DNA of 64,000 nucleotides from JBHJHP01 sp042219855 (GTDB taxonomy: Bacteria > Bacteroidota > Bacteroidia > Bacteroidales > UBA5342). A program made the translations under genes and the position numbers. The notes beneath the pieces are model-generated. The model did no database searches, had not been told where the DNA came from, and saw only the letters and a program-made list of their open reading frames with translations. The stretch is from contig NZ_JBHJHP010000005.1 in assembly GCF_042219855.1 (NCBI RefSeq), positions 372,001 through 436,000 on the forward strand, read 5' to 3'. How positions within the stretch are numbered: position 1 is the stretch's first letter; the number at the start of each line of letters is the position of its first letter. Positions 61,191 through 64,000 of the stretch are shown one piece after another.

Positions 61191-64000
61191 CTACTCCAGG
61201 TTAATGCTTAAGCCTAAACCACGAAGTTCATGTAACAATACATTCAGGGATTCCGGAATACCTGGTGTAGGCATTGAATCTCCTTTCACGATTGCTTCGT
61301 AAGCCTTTGCTCTTCCTATAACATCATCAGACTTAACAGTAAGAATTTCCTGTAAAATATGAGATGCACCAAATGCTTCAAGAGCCCAGACCTCCATCTC
61401 ACCAAAACGCTGACCACCAAACTGTGCTTTACCACCGAGAGGCTGCTGTGTAATAAGTGAGTAAGGACCAATGGAACGGGCATGCATTTTATCCTCAACC
61501 ATATGACCCAGTTTCAGCATGTAAATTTCACCTACTGTTGCCGGCTGATCGAAAGGCTCACCTGTTCCTCCGTCGTAGAGCTGAGATTTACCGAATGCAG
61601 GCAGATTAGCCTTGGCCATCCAGTTGTCAATATCCTCCAGTTTTGCTCCGTCAAAAATCGGTGTTCCAAATGTACAACCCAGTACTCTTCCGGCCCATCC
61701 CAGAACAGTTTCGTAAATCTGTCCGAGGTTCATCCTTGAAGGCACACCCAGTGGGTTCAGTACGATATCAACAGGAGAACCATCTTCAAGGAACGGCATA
61801 TCTTCGAAACGTACAATGCGTGAAACAATACCTTTGTTACCATGACGTCCGGCCATTTTATCACCAACAGTAAGTTTACGCTTTTTAGCAATGTAAACCT
61901 TAGCTAACTGCACAATGCCTGCAGGCAAATCATCACCAACCTGTATGCTGTTTTTGCGTCTTTTGGTTCTGGCATCAAGCTCTTTAAATTTCAACTGATA
62001 ATTCATAATTAACTGACGAATCATGTCATTCTTATGTTTATCAGTAGTCCATTTATCGATATTAATGTCTTCGTAATTCAGTTCAGAAAGCTGCTTTTGA
62101 GTAAACTTCACACCCTTAGGAATAACTTCCGTACCAAGGTTGTCTTTAACACCCTGTGATGTTTTACCATTTACAAGAACAAACAGTTTTTCTATCAGTC
62201 GTTCTTTATAGGCTACAGCCTTTTCTTCAAACTCTGTATCAATTTTAGTAATGATCTGTTTGTCACCGGCTCTGCCCTTGCGTGATTTAACAGCACGTGA
62301 GAACAGTTTTTTGTCGATAACCACACCGGACAAAGAAGGAGAAGCTTTCAATGAAGCATCCTTAACATCACCTGCCTTATCACCGAAGATGGCGCGAAGC
62401 AGTTTTTCTTCCGGTGATGGATCTGATTCCCCTTTCGGAGTGATCTTACCAATTAAAATATCACCTGGTTTAATATGAGCGCCAATTCGGATCAATCCGT
62501 TTTCATCAAGATCCTTTGTTGCTTCTTCACTTACGTTCGGAATATCTGAAGTCAATTCTTCAAGACCACGTTTGGTATCTCTGACCTCAAGTGCATACTC
62601 ATCTATATGGATGGATGTGAAAAGGTCTTCGCGTACAACACGTTCAGAAATTACAATTGCATCCTCAAAGTTGTATCCTTTCCAGGGCATAAAAGCGACA
62701 CGAAGGTTACGTCCCAGTGCCAGCTCACCATTATCTGTAGAGTACCCTTCGGTAAGAATCTGACCTTTTACAACAGATTCACCTTTTTCCACAATCGGAC
62801 GAAGGTTGATACATGTATTCTGGTTTGTTTTGTTGAATTTCGGTACGCGGTATACCTTCAGGTTATCATCAAAAGAGACAAATGCTTCATCGTCCGTACG
62901 TTCGTAACGGATAACAATTTCTTCAGCATCCACACGTTCCACTACGCCGTTGTGTTCTGCAACAAGCTGTGTTCTTGTATCTTTAACAATCTTACCTTCA
63001 AGTCCTGTACCAACCAGCGGTGCTTCAGGCGAAATTAAAGGAACGGCCTGGCGCATCATGTTTGATCCCATCAACGCACGGTTCGCATCGTCATGTTCAA
63101 GGAACGGAATGAGTGATGCTGCAATCGATGCAATCTGGTTTGGTGCAACGTCCATCATATCCACTTCTGAACCTTCAGCAAGTGGAAAGTCACCATCTAA
63201 TCTGGCTTTAACTTTCTGATTAACAAAACTACCGTCTTCATTTAACGGTGCATTTGCCTGTGCGATGGTTCTTCCTTCTTCCTCTTCCGCACTCAAATAT
63301 ATTGATCCCTCAATTGAAAGGTCTACAACGCCCTCTTTTACCTTACGATACGGCGTCTCAATAAACCCAAGATTATTGATTTTTGCATAAACACAAAGAG
63401 AAGAGATCAAACCAATGTTTGGACCTTCCGGTGTTTCAATAGGACAAAGGCGTCCGTAATGTGTATAGTGAACGTCACGCACCTCAAAACCGGCACGTTC
63501 ACGCGACAGACCACCGGGTCCCAATGCAGACATACGCCGTTTATGGGTCATTTCAGCCAATGGGTTGGTCTGATCCATAAACTGTGAAAGGGCGTTTGTT
63601 CCAAAGAATGAATTGATAACGGATGAAATTGTTTTTGAGTTGATCAGGTCGATCGGAGCAAAAACTTCATTATCACGTACATTCATTCTTTCACGAATCG
63701 TTCTTGCCATACGTGAAAGCCCGACACCAAACTGGTTATAAAGCTGTTCACCAACGGTACGTACACGACGGTTACTCAAGTGGTCAATATCGTCCACATC
63801 CGTTTTGGAATTAATCAATTCAATCAGATGTTTGATAATCGCAATAATATCCTGTTTGGTCAGTACGCGTTCTTCCATATCAATGTCCATGCCGAGCTTT
63901 TTATTGATACGGTAACGGCCTACATCACCAAGGTCATATCTTTTATCTGAAAAGAACAGTTTATCCAATACATCACGTGCAGCCATATCATCTGCCGGTT
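61191..64000 (-). CDS. rpoB: DNA-directed RNA polymerase beta subunit, 5' end missing
   Basis: About 935 C-terminal residues of the beta subunit; the frame continues past the internal Met at 63986 (PADDMAARDVLDKLFF) to the right edge, so the true start and roughly a quarter of the protein are outside. Recognisable regions: the rifampicin-binding cluster (FGTNALSQFMDQTNPLAEMT, HKRRMSALGPGGLSRERAGF, YGRLCPIETPEGPNIGLI), GRNLRVAFMPWKGYNFEDA, KGESDPSPEEKLLRAIFGDK, KMAGRHGNKGIVSRI and the C-terminal EVWALEAFGASHILQEILT. The rifampicin-site residues visible are those of a sensitive enzyme as far as I can judge. Confidence 0.99.
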   Translation of the reverse strand, partial: PADDMAARDVLDKLFFSDKRYDLGDVGRYRINKKLGMDIDMEERVLTKQDIIAIIKHLIELINSKTDVDDIDHLSNRRVRTVGEQLYNQFGVGLSRMARTIRERMNVRDNEVFAPIDLINSKTISSVINSFFGTNALSQFMDQTNPLAEMTHKRRMSALGPGGLSRERAGFEVRDVHYTHYGRLCPIETPEGPNIGLISSLCVYAKINNLGFIETPYRKVKEGVVDLSIEGSIYLSAEEEEGRTIAQANAPLNEDGSFVNQKVKARLDGDFPLAEGSEVDMMDVAPNQIASIAASLIPFLEHDDANRALMGSNMMRQAVPLISPEAPLVGTGLEGKIVKDTRTQLVAEHNGVVERVDAEEIVIRYERTDDEAFVSFDDNLKVYRVPKFNKTNQNTCINLRPIVEKGESVVKGQILTEGYSTDNGELALGRNLRVAFMPWKGYNFEDAIVISERVVREDLFTSIHIDEYALEVRDTKRGLEELTSDIPNVSEEATKDLDENGLIRIGAHIKPGDILIGKITPKGESDPSPEEKLLRAIFGDKAGDVKDASLKASPSLSGVVIDKKLFSRAVKSRKGRAGDKQIITKIDTEFEEKAVAYKERLIEKLFVLVNGKTSQGVKDNLGTEVIPKGVKFTQKQLSELNYEDINIDKWTTDKHKNDMIRQLIMNYQLKFKELDARTKRRKNSIQVGDDLPAGIVQLAKVYIAKKRKLTVGDKMAGRHGNKGIVSRIVRFEDMPFLEDGSPVDIVLNPLGVPSRMNLGQIYETVLGWAGRVLGCTFGTPIFDGAKLEDIDNWMAKANLPAFGKSQLYDGGTGEPFDQPATVGEIYMLKLGHMVEDKMHARSIGPYSLITQQPLGGKAQFGGQRFGEMEVWALEAFGASHILQEILTVKSDDVIGRAKAYEAIVKGDSMPTPGIPESLNVLLHELRGLGLSINLE

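Noticed and set aside
63984..63986. ATG as the true start of rpoB
   Set aside because: The frame is open upstream to the window edge and the remaining protein would lack the conserved N-terminal part of the beta subunit.
1..64000. CRISPR arrays, insertion sequences, tRNA genes or phage genes
   Set aside because: No spaced direct repeats, transposase motifs, tRNA-like T-arm sequences or phage structural genes were noticed on either strand; a dedicated tool was not run.

Overview
The window reads as a chromosomal segment of a member of the Bacteroidota, most likely a Bacteroidales/Marinilabiliales-type polysaccharide degrader. The evidence is paired SusC/SusD genes, type IX secretion (T9SS) C-terminal sorting domains, the Bacteroidota promoter pattern TTTG-N19-TAnnTTTG, weak ribosome binding sites, and Bacteroidota-type DUF349, DUF3467 and receiver/PEP-synthase hybrid proteins. 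Genus cannot be fixed from the sequence alone.

Positions 1-22102 (all minus strand) form a polysaccharide utilisation region. Transcription runs from the right: a four-domain fasciclin (FAS1) lipoprotein, SusC, SusD, two further FAS1 lipoproteins, a second SusC and a second SusD, all tightly spaced. A T9SS-exported modular protein and a terminator follow. Then comes a rhamnogalacturonan lyase (PL11) fused to autotransporter-type beta-strand repeats, cut by the left edge. The target is probably rhamnogalacturonan-I or another pectic glycan. No canonical SusE/F-type binding protein and no local regulator is visible; the FAS1 lipoproteins occupy that slot. A 778-bp AT-rich gap (22103-22880) separates this locus from ffh and carries dyad symmetries and candidate promoters.

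Positions 22881-34600 hold ffh and folD, closed by a perfect 48-nt palindromic terminator; a DegP/HtrA protease; a TPR sensor kinase with its LuxR-type response regulator; a secreted aminopeptidase-C-like cysteine protease; a von Willebrand (YfbK-like) protein; and, divergent from it, an ECF sigma factor, a membrane protein with a TonB-like C-terminus and a small unknown protein.

Positions 34648-40280 are more accessory: a T9SS-exported double LamG protein, then an AT-rich lipoprotein, an outer-membrane barrel and a CE7-type acetyl esterase in one directional group.

Positions 40286-64000 are mostly housekeeping. They contain dnaX split by a ten-A run (possible programmed slippage), a TonB-C/plug-like fusion protein, a five-repeat DUF349 protein, a 992-aa receiver-PEP-synthase hybrid, a SPOR lipoprotein, the rimP-nusA-infB operon behind a well-formed promoter and leader palindrome, argH-gltA, a DUF3467 protein, and rpoC with a partial rpoB at the right edge. 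I saw no tRNA, rRNA, CRISPR array, insertion sequence or phage gene.
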